A DNA stretch of 64,000 nt, from contig NZ_CP113939.1 of NCBI RefSeq assembly GCF_029392315.1, forward strand, positions 1,736,001 to 1,800,000. Direction: 5' to 3'. This stretch comes from Bifidobacterium sp. ESL0690 (GTDB taxonomy: Bacteria; Actinomycetota; Actinomycetes; Actinomycetales; Bifidobacteriaceae). Under the pieces are notes generated by a model. That model saw nothing but the letters and a program-made list of their open reading frames with translations. It was not told the DNA's origin and made no database searches. The translations under genes were made by a program, and so were the position numbers. Of the stretch, positions 57,561 through 64,000 are shown piece after piece; positions within the stretch are counted from its first letter, which is position 1, and the number at the start of each line of letters is the position of its first letter.

Positions 57561-59903
57561 ATGTCGAGCTACTCCTCGCAAATCGACGAAGAACAGCACG
57601 CGGTCGATCGCGCTTACGGGCGGCTGGACTCTTTGCGTTCCCAGACACGCTCACGACTCGATGCGGTCCGCGCCGCGGGTGCCCACGGCTCCCCGACCAT
57701 GCGCACCGAACGCGACTCCTTCGCCACCATGTACGAGGACAGGCTCACCCAGCTGCGCGGCGTCGAAGACAGGCTGGTTTTCGGGCGCATCGACAGCGAC
57801 AAGGGCGAAAAACGTTACATCGGACGCATGGGACTTTCCAGCGAGAACCACGAGCCCATTCTTACCGACTGGCGGGCCGAGGCTGCACGGCCGTTCTACG
57901 AGGCGACACCATCGCATCACGGCGATATCGTCATGCGCCGGCATATCACGTTGAATTTCCGCAAGGTGGTCGGCATCGAGGACGAGGTGCTCGACGTCAA
58001 TTCCGGGCAGGTGGGCGTCGCCCAGCAGGCCGGGACGCTGACCGGCGAAGGCGCACTGATTGCCTCACTCAACTCCAAGCGCACCGGCAAGATGACCGAT
58101 ATCGTGGCCACCATCCAAGGCGAGCAGGACCGCATCATCCGGGCCCCGATGGACCGCGCCATCGTGGTGCAGGGCGGACCGGGAACCGGAAAGACCGCAG
58201 TGGCGCTGCATCGCGCAGCTTATCTGCTCTATACCCACCGTCGCAGGCTTGAACGTTCCGGGGTGCTCGTGGTGGGGCCGAGCCCCGCTTTTCTGCGTTA
58301 TATCAACCAAGTGCTGCCCTCGTTGGGTGAAACCGGCGTGGTCTCGCGCACCATCGGCGACCTCGTTCCGGGCTTCGCAGCGCAGAGGCTGGATTCGCCA
58401 CGTGCCGCGCAGCTTAAGGGCGAAGCGCGCATGGCACACGCCGTCGCCAACGCCGTCGCCGCACGCGAACGTGTTTTGAAGCATCTACCGACGGTTCGCA
58501 TCAACGGTATGGATGTGCCGATGCTCAAACGTGACGTAATACAGGCATTGGAAGATGCCAAACGCACGCATTCCCCACACAACAAGGCACGGGAAACTTT
58601 CGTTCGCAGCGTCTTGAGCGCGATGCGCAACCGATACGTCGAAAACCTTGATTACACGCCGGAACAGTCGGAAATCTCCGACGCGGCGATGCAGCTGAAA
58701 ATGCACGACGAGATTCGCAAGGCCCTGAATCTCGCTTGGCTGCCCATGAACGCGCCATGGCTCATCGACCAGCTTTTCGCCAAGCCGGCGCAACTGCGTC
58801 GTTTCGCCCCATGGCTGTCCGATTCCGATATCAAGGCGCTGACACGGCCGAAGGGTTCGCCGCTTACCGTTTCCGATATCCCGCTGCTCGACGAGGCCAT
58901 GGAGCTGCTCGGACCCGACCCAAAGGTCTCGGCCCGCGAAGCCGCCGCCAAAGCCAAGCGCGCCGAAGAGGAACAGTTCGCCAAGGACACGCTGGCACAG
59001 GCCGGCATCGGCTCCGGCATCGTCACTTCTTCAATGCTGGTCGACAACATCAATGGGCTTGACGCCGAGGCCGTGGCGCAAAAAGCCGGCGCCGACCGCG
59101 AATGGACCTACGGGCATATCGTCATCGACGAGGCTCAGGAACTCACCGCCATGGACTGGCGGATGCTCATGCGTCGCTGCCCGTCGCGTTCGTTCACCAT
59201 TGTGGGCGACGTGGCACAGACTTCGGCGCTCGGAGGAACGCGACGCTGGGAAAAGACCATGGACCGTCTCTTCGGGCACGACGGCTGGGACTTGAAGGAA
59301 CTGACGATCAACTATCGAAACCCTCAGGAGGTCTCGCAACTGGCCACCCGTTTCGCCGAAGACGAAGGGCTCTACGTTTCCACCACCAAGGGCGTGCGCA
59401 CCATGGCCGATTCAGTGAAACGTGTAAATTTGAGCTCTGATAGCCAAGGTGGTTCAGCGGGCAGCCTTCTGCACGCCATCGGCGATGAGGCGATGGACTT
59501 GGTTCAACAGTTCATCTCCGATGATGGCACGGGACGTGTCGCCGTCATTGCTCCGGATTCGCTGAATACCGAGATTCGTCGGAATCTTTACCACCGTTTG
59601 ACAGACGTTAAAGGCGAGGAAATCGCTTCGAAACTAATGGGAATCTCCGGGCAGGGCGAGCAAGCGAATGCAGACTCCCGTTTCACCGAATCACTCAGCG
59701 ACGCGCCGTTAAGCGTCTGCGATACGCAAATGATCAAAGGCCTAGAATATGACGCGGTGGTTCTTGTGAAGCCGGGCGAAATCGCACAGGATGCCCCGTC
59801 CCGTCTCTCCGGCGCGGCCGATCTCTACGTGGCGCTGACACGCCCGACCCAGCGCCTGGTCATCGTCGAAACTCAAAGCGACAAACGTCTGTTGAGCATT
59901 TAA
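57561..59903 (+). CDS. helD: HelD-like superfamily 1 helicase (RNA polymerase recycling ATPase)
   Basis: A 780-residue UvrD/Rep-type ATPase of the HelD group. The N-terminal 100 residues are a charged coiled-coil arm, expected to enter the RNA polymerase secondary channel. Walker A is VVQGGPGTGKTAVALHRAA at about 198-216; Walker B/DEAQ is HIVIDEAQELTAMDW near 518; later motifs include VGDVAQTSALGG and ELTINYRNPQEV, and ALTRPTQRLVIV at the end. HelD removes RNA polymerase from stalled or post-termination complexes; actinobacterial members can protect against rifamycins. AAAGGGG precedes the ATG. Confidence 0.88.
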   Translation: MSSYSSQIDEEQHAVDRAYGRLDSLRSQTRSRLDAVRAAGAHGSPTMRTERDSFATMYEDRLTQLRGVEDRLVFGRIDSDKGEKRYIGRMGLSSENHEPILTDWRAEAARPFYEATPSHHGDIVMRRHITLNFRKVVGIEDEVLDVNSGQVGVAQQAGTLTGEGALIASLNSKRTGKMTDIVATIQGEQDRIIRAPMDRAIVVQGGPGTGKTAVALHRAAYLLYTHRRRLERSGVLVVGPSPAFLRYINQVLPSLGETGVVSRTIGDLVPGFAAQRLDSPRAAQLKGEARMAHAVANAVAARERVLKHLPTVRINGMDVPMLKRDVIQALEDAKRTHSPHNKARETFVRSVLSAMRNRYVENLDYTPEQSEISDAAMQLKMHDEIRKALNLAWLPMNAPWLIDQLFAKPAQLRRFAPWLSDSDIKALTRPKGSPLTVSDIPLLDEAMELLGPDPKVSAREAAAKAKRAEEEQFAKDTLAQAGIGSGIVTSSMLVDNINGLDAEAVAQKAGADREWTYGHIVIDEAQELTAMDWRMLMRRCPSRSFTIVGDVAQTSALGGTRRWEKTMDRLFGHDGWDLKELTINYRNPQEVSQLATRFAEDEGLYVSTTKGVRTMADSVKRVNLSSDSQGGSAGSLLHAIGDEAMDLVQQFISDDGTGRVAVIAPDSLNTEIRRNLYHRLTDVKGEEIASKLMGISGQGEQANADSRFTESLSDAPLSVCDTQMIKGLEYDAVVLVKPGEIAQDAPSRLSGAADLYVALTRPTQRLVIVETQSDKRLLSI

Positions 59904-60105
59904 TAGCAGAAAGACATAATCGGAACCGTAGTGAATTCCATTCAATCGTCATCGACCGAGTATCGAGCTGTCACGGCAAATCTGGTTGTTTGGAAAAATG
60001 ACTCGCCGTAACTCAGGCACGCAACGATAGAAACCACTGAAATCGTCTGATTCCCATATTTGAGAACATTGGAATACGCAGAAATCTTGTTACTCTTTGA
60101 AAGCC

Positions 60106-60567
60106 CTATTTCCCCGTAGCTTCCTTATCGCGCTTGAGATCGTCAATGGCCTTCTGGAAATCGGCCAGACCATTGAAATTCTGATAGACGCTGGCAAAAC
60201 GCAAGTAGGCCACTTCGTCAAGTTCACGCAATGGTTTCAAGATGGCCTTGCCGATATCTTCGGATTTGACCTGCGCCAAGCCTTGGCTGCGCAAATCCTC
60301 TTCGACCTGTTGCCCAAGTTGCTTCAGCGCATCTTCATCAATAGGCCTGCCTTGACACGCCTTGCGCACTCCGTTGACGACTTTCTTACGGTCGAACGGT
60401 TCCAGACTGCCGGAACGCTTGGTGACCAGAAGCATCGTCGTTTCAACCGTGGTGAACCTGCGGCCGCACTCAGGGCATTCGCGTCTGCGCCGGATGGAAT
60501 GACCATCTTCACTGATACGCGTATCGACTACTTTAGTGTCATTATTCTGGCAAAAAGGACAATGCAT
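60106..60567 (-). CDS. nrdR: NrdR, transcriptional repressor of ribonucleotide reductases
   Basis: A 153-residue repressor. The N-terminal zinc ribbon has CPFC at 3-6 and CPEC at 31-34 ([17 protein letters not shown]), followed by an ATP-cone domain that senses dATP/ATP ([20 protein letters not shown]). It represses nrd genes when dATP is high. It is transcribed alone, convergent with helD. Length and motifs are normal for the family. Confidence 0.96.
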   Translation of the reverse strand: MHCPFCQNNDTKVVDTRISEDGHSIRRRRECPECGRRFTTVETTMLLVTKRSGSLEPFDRKKVVNGVRKACQGRPIDEDALKQLGQQVEEDLRSQGLAQVKSEDIGKAILKPLRELDEVAYLRFASVYQNFNGLADFQKAIDDLKRDKEATGK

Positions 60568-60757
60568 ACTGTCACCATATCCAGAGGGTGGGAGAACCGG
60601 TGTGTCTGCACTTTCACAAGTTTGACCTCAATTGTCTATTTTAATGCAGATTCAAAGCCATATTCTCATTAGACATATCAATTCTATCTACCTATCATTC
60701 GACGCGACTCGCCAATCTCGCGATGCAGAAAACAGAAAACGATAACCGCACACGGAC

Positions 60758-61090
60758 TCAGGACTCTTCCGGCACCACAATTCTCTGACCCGGCTGCAGC
60801 TGAGCCGAATCCAGCTGGTTCAAATCCATGATTTCCTCGACCGTATCTCCAACGTTCTTGTTTTTCGGCGTAATCTGCTGGGCGTACGACCACAACGTAT
60901 CGCCCGGACGAACCGTATAACTGACGACGTTGGCATCATCCGTGGCGGAATTGGCGACATGCGGGGCCAGGGCCTGCCATCCGAAGAACACGACGAAGGC
61001 CAACACAATCGCTGCGACAACCCTGTTGCGCGCGATGCGACGACGATTGGCGGCACTGCGAGTCTTGGAATCACTTGCTTTTTCACTCAT
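60758..61090 (-). CDS. LysM domain membrane protein, SOS-linked (YneA-like position)
   Basis: A 110-residue protein: a basic N-terminus, one membrane segment at about 24-43 (RVVAAIVLAFVVFFGWQALA) and a C-terminal LysM domain (VSYTVRPGDTLWSYAQQITP, then LQPGQRIVVPEE) that binds peptidoglycan outside the cell. It is divergent from lexA and its promoter region holds SOS-box-like sites. In Firmicutes the protein YneA, with the same layout and place beside lexA, delays cell division during the SOS response; the same role is likely here (inference). The start at 61090 has AAGGAG; an open frame extends upstream across the lexA promoter. Confidence 0.82.
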   Translation of the reverse strand: MSEKASDSKTRSAANRRRIARNRVVAAIVLAFVVFFGWQALAPHVANSATDDANVVSYTVRPGDTLWSYAQQITPKNKNVGDTVEEIMDLNQLDSAQLQPGQRIVVPEES

Positions 61091-61103
61091 CTCTGCACTC
61101 CTT

Positions 61104-61117
61104 CGAACATCTGTACT
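61104..61117. promoter_or_regulatory. Weak SOS-box-like site near LysM gene
   Basis: CGAACATCTGTACT keeps the left half of the Gram-positive LexA box but has two mismatches in the right half. It lies 14 bases before the LysM gene start. Confidence 0.4.
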
Positions 61118-61119
61118 AA

Positions 61120-61133
61120 CGAACGTTTGTTCT
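61120..61133. promoter_or_regulatory. LexA binding site (SOS box)
   Basis: CGAACGTTTGTTCT contains GAAC and GTTC halves separated by four bases, matching the CGAACRNRYGTTYG box of Gram-positive bacteria closely. It lies in the divergent lexA/LysM promoter region. Confidence 0.8.
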
Positions 61134-61170
61134 ATATTGGCACACTTGTTCGAAAAAAGCAAGGTGAAAT

Positions 61171-61184
61171 CGAACATCTGTTTG
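61171..61184. promoter_or_regulatory. LexA binding site overlapping the lexA promoter
   Basis: CGAACATCTGTTTG fits CGAACRNRYGTTYG with one mismatch and overlaps the -35 element of lexA, consistent with autorepression. Confidence 0.8.
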
Positions 61185-61210
61185 AAATTCCTGCGAAAAT
61201 GGGTTATGCT
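61182..61210 (+). promoter_or_regulatory. lexA promoter
   Basis: TTGAAA (61182-61187), a 17-base spacer and TATGCT (61205-61210) stand 28 bases before the GTG start of lexA. Confidence 0.8.
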
Positions 61211-61237
61211 GTAAGTCAAACGCCGAAAGGAACTATC

Positions 61238-61963
61238 GTGAGCACCCTCCCACCCATCCATAACCAGCATGGCAACTTCGCTCAGGCCACGCCGAACCAG
61301 CAGTTGACGGACCGGCAGCACAAAGTGTTGGATGCGGTGCGCAGCCACGTTTCCCGTTATGGTTTCGCGCCGTCATTCCGCGAGATCGGTGAGGAAGCGG
61401 GTCTCAAGAGCCCGTCTTCGGTCAAGCACCAGCTTGAGGTCCTTGAAGACAAGGGCTATATCAGAATGAACGCCAACAAAGGCCGTGCCATCGAGTTGGT
61501 GGAGAACGAGTCCAACATCGCCAATGGCAATCGCACCTCTACCGTGCTCCCGTTCAGCTCTGAGGATGAAACAGACGAGGCCATCGCCCAGTCGCACGAT
61601 ATCCCTCTGGTCGGCCGCATCGCCGCCGGCACGCCCATCACAGCCGAACAACACGTCGACGATGTGATGAGGCTGCCGGAACGGCTCACCGGCAACGGTA
61701 ATCTTTTCATGCTTGAAGTCCACGGTGATTCGATGATCGACGCCGCCATCTGCGATGGCGATTTCGTGGTGGTTCGCGAGCAAGAGACGGCAGAAAACGG
61801 CGACATTGTTGCCGCGCTGCTCGACGGCGAGGCCACGGTCAAGACCTTTCAAAAAGACCATGGCCACGTCTGGCTGATGCCTCACAACCCGGCTTACTCC
61901 CCCATCGACGGTACCTATGCCAAGGTGATGGGCAAGGTCGTCACCGTCCTGCGCAAGATCTGA
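61238..61963 (+). CDS. lexA: LexA, SOS response repressor
   Basis: A 241-residue repressor/autoprotease. The N-terminal winged helix-turn-helix covers about residues 22-88 (LTDRQHKVLDAV, APSFREIGEEAGLKSPSSV). The self-cleavage bond is Ala130-Gly131 in VGRIAAGTPI, and the catalytic dyad is Ser165 in HGDSMIDAA and Lys202 in EATVKTF. RecA filaments on damaged DNA trigger cleavage. The GTG at 61238 is chosen for AAAGGA seven bases upstream and normal protein length. It is divergent from the LysM gene. Confidence 0.96.
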   Translation: MSTLPPIHNQHGNFAQATPNQQLTDRQHKVLDAVRSHVSRYGFAPSFREIGEEAGLKSPSSVKHQLEVLEDKGYIRMNANKGRAIELVENESNIANGNRTSTVLPFSSEDETDEAIAQSHDIPLVGRIAAGTPITAEQHVDDVMRLPERLTGNGNLFMLEVHGDSMIDAAICDGDFVVVREQETAENGDIVAALLDGEATVKTFQKDHGHVWLMPHNPAYSPIDGTYAKVMGKVVTVLRKI

Positions 61964-61982
61964 GCCAAATTCTTCTTCAACC

Positions 61983-62026
61983 AAAATGCCGGTATCGGGG
62001 TTAATCCGCATACCGGCATTTTGATT
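61983..62026. terminator. Rho-independent terminator after lexA
   Basis: A perfect 13-base stem AAAATGCCGGTAT / ATACCGGCATTTT with a 14-base loop, T residues on the plus strand and A residues on the other side. It separates lexA from the convergent transporter gene. Confidence 0.92.
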
Positions 62027-62173
62027 TGCGCAATCACTCTTGCCAACGCAGTACATCGAGCCTCGGCATCGGCTAGACATGAGGTTCTACATCAATGCTC
62101 TATGACAAGAGCACAACGTCAACAAAAGACAGCTTGATTTACCAGGCCTCACTCCCCACGTTTCAACATCGAA

Positions 62174-63142
62174 TCAGCGATGAATCTTCTCGCTCTGCAG
62201 CTGGCTGAAGCCTTGCGGCTCCAGCTGGAAAGTGGTGTGGGGAATCGAAACAGAGAAATGGTCGGTCAGACAGGTGTGCAGCTGGTGGAGGATATCGGCG
62301 CCCTGGGCCATCGTCAGGCCCGGCTCCACCACGACATGAGCGGTCAGAATCGGCATGCCGGTGGCCACCGTGGAGGCGTGCACATCGTGAACGTCGACGA
62401 CATGGTCGACGCTTTTCATGTGCTTGCGTACCTCGTCCAGATCAAGACCTTCGGGCGTCTCCTCAAGCAATACTTTGACGGCGTTCTTCATCAAAACGAA
62501 CGCACGCGGGACGATAAGCAACGCGATAACCGCTCCGGCGACGGCATCGAAACCATGCCAACCGGTGGTCATGATGACGACGGCCGAAACGACGACGGTG
62601 AACGATCCGAGGGCATCGTTCATGGTCTCCAGGAAGGCGGCGCGCATGTTCATGTTGTCTTTATGCTGGCCGGAAAGCACGAGCACTGAAATCACATTGA
62701 ACACCAAGCCAAGAATGCCGAAACCGAGCAACATGCCGACGCTCTGCACCTCGTCGCCGGAAACACCGGCCAGGCGCAGTACCGCCTCGACCAGCGCGTA
62801 AATGCCGACTGCCATCAAAATCAGCGCGCCAAGACCGGCGGTAATCGGCTCGAGTCGGGCCCAGCCCCAGGTCCGTTCCTTGTTCGGCCGGCGGCGCATC
62901 AACACAGCCGTAATCGTCGAAGCAGTGAGCACTGCGACATCGGTGAGCATATGGGCGCAATCGACCAGAAGTGCCAACGAGCCGGTGATGACGGCACCGA
63001 TGACCTCGACCACGAAAATCGTCAGGGTAAGGCCCAGCGTCACCATAAGTCTGGTCTGATGCTCCTTCGTCTTGCCCTGACTATCCGCCGATTGCGTCCC
63101 CTTGCCTGTCCGTGTGCTTGTCTCTTGCCCTTGCGAAGCCAT
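62174..63142 (-). CDS. Cation diffusion facilitator family transporter
   Basis: A 322-residue membrane exporter with six predicted membrane segments and a C-terminal cytoplasmic metal-binding domain. The first metal site HxxxD is present in LLVDCAHMLTDVAVL (second membrane segment). In the fifth segment the usual His-x3-Asp site reads Glu-x3-Asp (LETMNDALGSF). The probable substrate is zinc or a related divalent metal, exported against protons; the changed site leaves specificity open. It has its own promoter region and is convergent with lexA. Confidence 0.88.
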   Translation of the reverse strand: MASQGQETSTRTGKGTQSADSQGKTKEHQTRLMVTLGLTLTIFVVEVIGAVITGSLALLVDCAHMLTDVAVLTASTITAVLMRRRPNKERTWGWARLEPITAGLGALILMAVGIYALVEAVLRLAGVSGDEVQSVGMLLGFGILGLVFNVISVLVLSGQHKDNMNMRAAFLETMNDALGSFTVVVSAVVIMTTGWHGFDAVAGAVIALLIVPRAFVLMKNAVKVLLEETPEGLDLDEVRKHMKSVDHVVDVHDVHASTVATGMPILTAHVVVEPGLTMAQGADILHQLHTCLTDHFSVSIPHTTFQLEPQGFSQLQSEKIHR

Positions 63143-63511
63143 ATCCTCTCCTGCCGTAACTCATCGTCCATGACAAGCCAGGAACCCGATATTCCTGAGC
63201 CTTGTCGATTGACGCAAATGCACTTTTCGTGTGCCGAAAACGTCACGCCACTGGTGACACTATACGCGTCAAAACCTCAGCGGGAGTTGGGTTTTACGAC
63301 TCAGAGCCGAAGAACAAACAGGTCGCACAATATTGTGCATTTCGTATTGCTTTGACACTAAAACCGACAATCTTTTTCATTGTCAAGAATCGAGCGACAG
63401 TCAGCCAAGAAACCGTCAACAATCGGTTGTATTGACTGATAGAATCATTGCCACATCAACAACGTTCCAGCACCGAATTCTTTAAAACCTGTTGTATGCC
63501 AACGATTCTCG
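63143..63511. other. Intergenic region upstream of CDF transporter gene
   Basis: These 369 bases separate two minus-strand transporter genes and hold no recognisable gene. A perfect 14-base palindrome, GCACAATATTGTGC, lies at 63325-63338. TTGACA-like elements in both orientations lie at about 63352-63386. The CDF promoter is presumably in this region. Confidence 0.5.
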
Positions 63512-64000
63512 TTATTGCAACAAGAGCATCGCGCAGCTCAACGTAATGAACGAAAGCACCGTGCTCAAGAATTGAGTCGAAGCCATCTCCGACTCGTGGA
63601 TGCCGTAATCGATGGCGAGGTTCGTCGGCAGCGTGGCGGTGGGGATGGCCATGGTGATCACGACGATGCGCGTCAGCTCGCTCGGCATGCCGGTGGCGAC
63701 CATCAGCACCCAGATGATGGCGGGATAGACGATGTTCTTGAGGCCTACGGTCAACCAGACGTGCGGGTTGAAGGAAATCTTGCGGGTCACGAGCACGATG
63801 CCGGTGGCGAACATAGCCACGCCTCCTGCGGTCTTGCCGAGCACCGTGAACGTCGGTTCGAGAACACTGGGCATCGAGAAGCCACAGATCGAAAGGATAA
63901 AGCCAAGGAAAGCCGCCAGCACCAACGGTTTGGTGAGCCCTTTCACCAGGCGTTTGCCTACGGAAATCTTCGGCCCGCCCTCTTTGTTGACGTCCGCAGC
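63512..64000 (-). CDS. AEC family transporter (5' part outside window)
   Basis: The visible 162 codons continue to the window edge without a family-type N-terminus, so the gene extends beyond it. Four to five hydrophobic segments are seen (LVLAAFLGFILSICGFSMPS, GGVAMFATGIVLV, NIVYPAIIWVLMVATGM, STVLSFITLSCAMLLL), matching the C-terminal half of auxin-efflux-carrier-type permeases with their inverted five-helix repeat. These secondary transporters move organic acids such as malate or malonate; the substrate here is unknown. A GTG at 63946 is in frame but internal to the domain. Confidence 0.82.
   Translation of the reverse strand, partial: AADVNKEGGPKISVGKRLVKGLTKPLVLAAFLGFILSICGFSMPSVLEPTFTVLGKTAGGVAMFATGIVLVTRKISFNPHVWLTVGLKNIVYPAIIWVLMVATGMPSELTRIVVITMAIPTATLPTNLAIDYGIHESEMASTQFLSTVLSFITLSCAMLLLQ

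Noticed and set aside
61090..61348. Longer N-terminus for the LysM protein
   Set aside because: The in-frame extension crosses the LexA boxes and lexA promoter, lacks similarity to the family, and a strong ribosome-binding site supports the ATG at 61090.

Overview
The window is a continuous stretch of a Bifidobacterium chromosome, probably from an unassigned or less studied species. The evidence is a split actinobacterial division and cell wall (dcw) cluster, a tmRNA whose encoded tag reads AKSNRTEFALAA, LnpB/LnpC-type N-acetylhexosamine enzymes, actinobacterial bL37 and HelD, and a moderately high GC content with AT-rich intergenic regions. No phage, transposase, rRNA, tRNA or CRISPR array was found. 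Both ends cut genes: an aldose epimerase on the left and an AEC-family transporter on the right.

Region 1 (1-7.5 kb) holds the epimerase, a 24-codon ribosomal protein gene (bL37), an ECF sigma factor with a small cysteine-rich probable anti-sigma factor, a DEDDh exonuclease, and a peptidoglycan cassette: a lactic-acid-bacteria-like MurE (L-Lys or L-Orn adding), an ATP-grasp D-aspartate ligase and an aspartate racemase. Together these imply a D-Asp cross-bridge. Region 2 (7.5-18.3 kb) holds smc with an acidic insertion, folC, an M24 aminopeptidase, a Nudix hydrolase, a ROK regulator and a fructokinase.

Region 3 (18.4-40.2 kb) is a glycan utilisation region. It contains nagA, nagB, a ROK sugar kinase, an intracellular GH20 hexosaminidase, an AGE-family sugar isomerase, a LacI regulator, a GH5 glycosidase, two ABC permeases and a solute-binding lipoprotein, a GH38 alpha-mannosidase, a CutC-family protein, a GalT/LnpC uridylyltransferase, an N-acetylhexosamine 1-kinase and a second ROK regulator. 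The set fits import of N-glycan-type mannose/GlcNAc oligosaccharides, cytosolic trimming by GH38, GH5 and GH20, and entry of GlcNAc through either C6 or C1 phosphorylation. Mannose may pass through isomerisation to fructose and then fructokinase. Near-identical LacI-type dyads (CTAAAACGNTTTAG) lie before the transporter operon and before GH38, and a degenerate copy lies before the LacI gene.

Region 4 (40.3-57.2 kb) holds tmRNA, dtd, and the dcw cluster on the minus strand in the order mraZ-rsmH-ftsL-ftsI-(MurE-like)-murF-mraY-murD-ftsW-murG-murC-ftsQ. The murE position is occupied by a short MurE-like protein that lacks the ATP-binding loop and the C-terminal domain, so the intact MurE at 3730 is probably the working enzyme. 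Three tandem 61-bp hairpin repeats separate murG from murC, and four 10-bp-spaced MraZ boxes precede mraZ.

Region 5 (57.5-64 kb) holds a HelD-like helicase, nrdR, a divergent lexA / LysM-protein pair with three SOS-box-like sites, a CDF cation transporter and the truncated AEC transporter.
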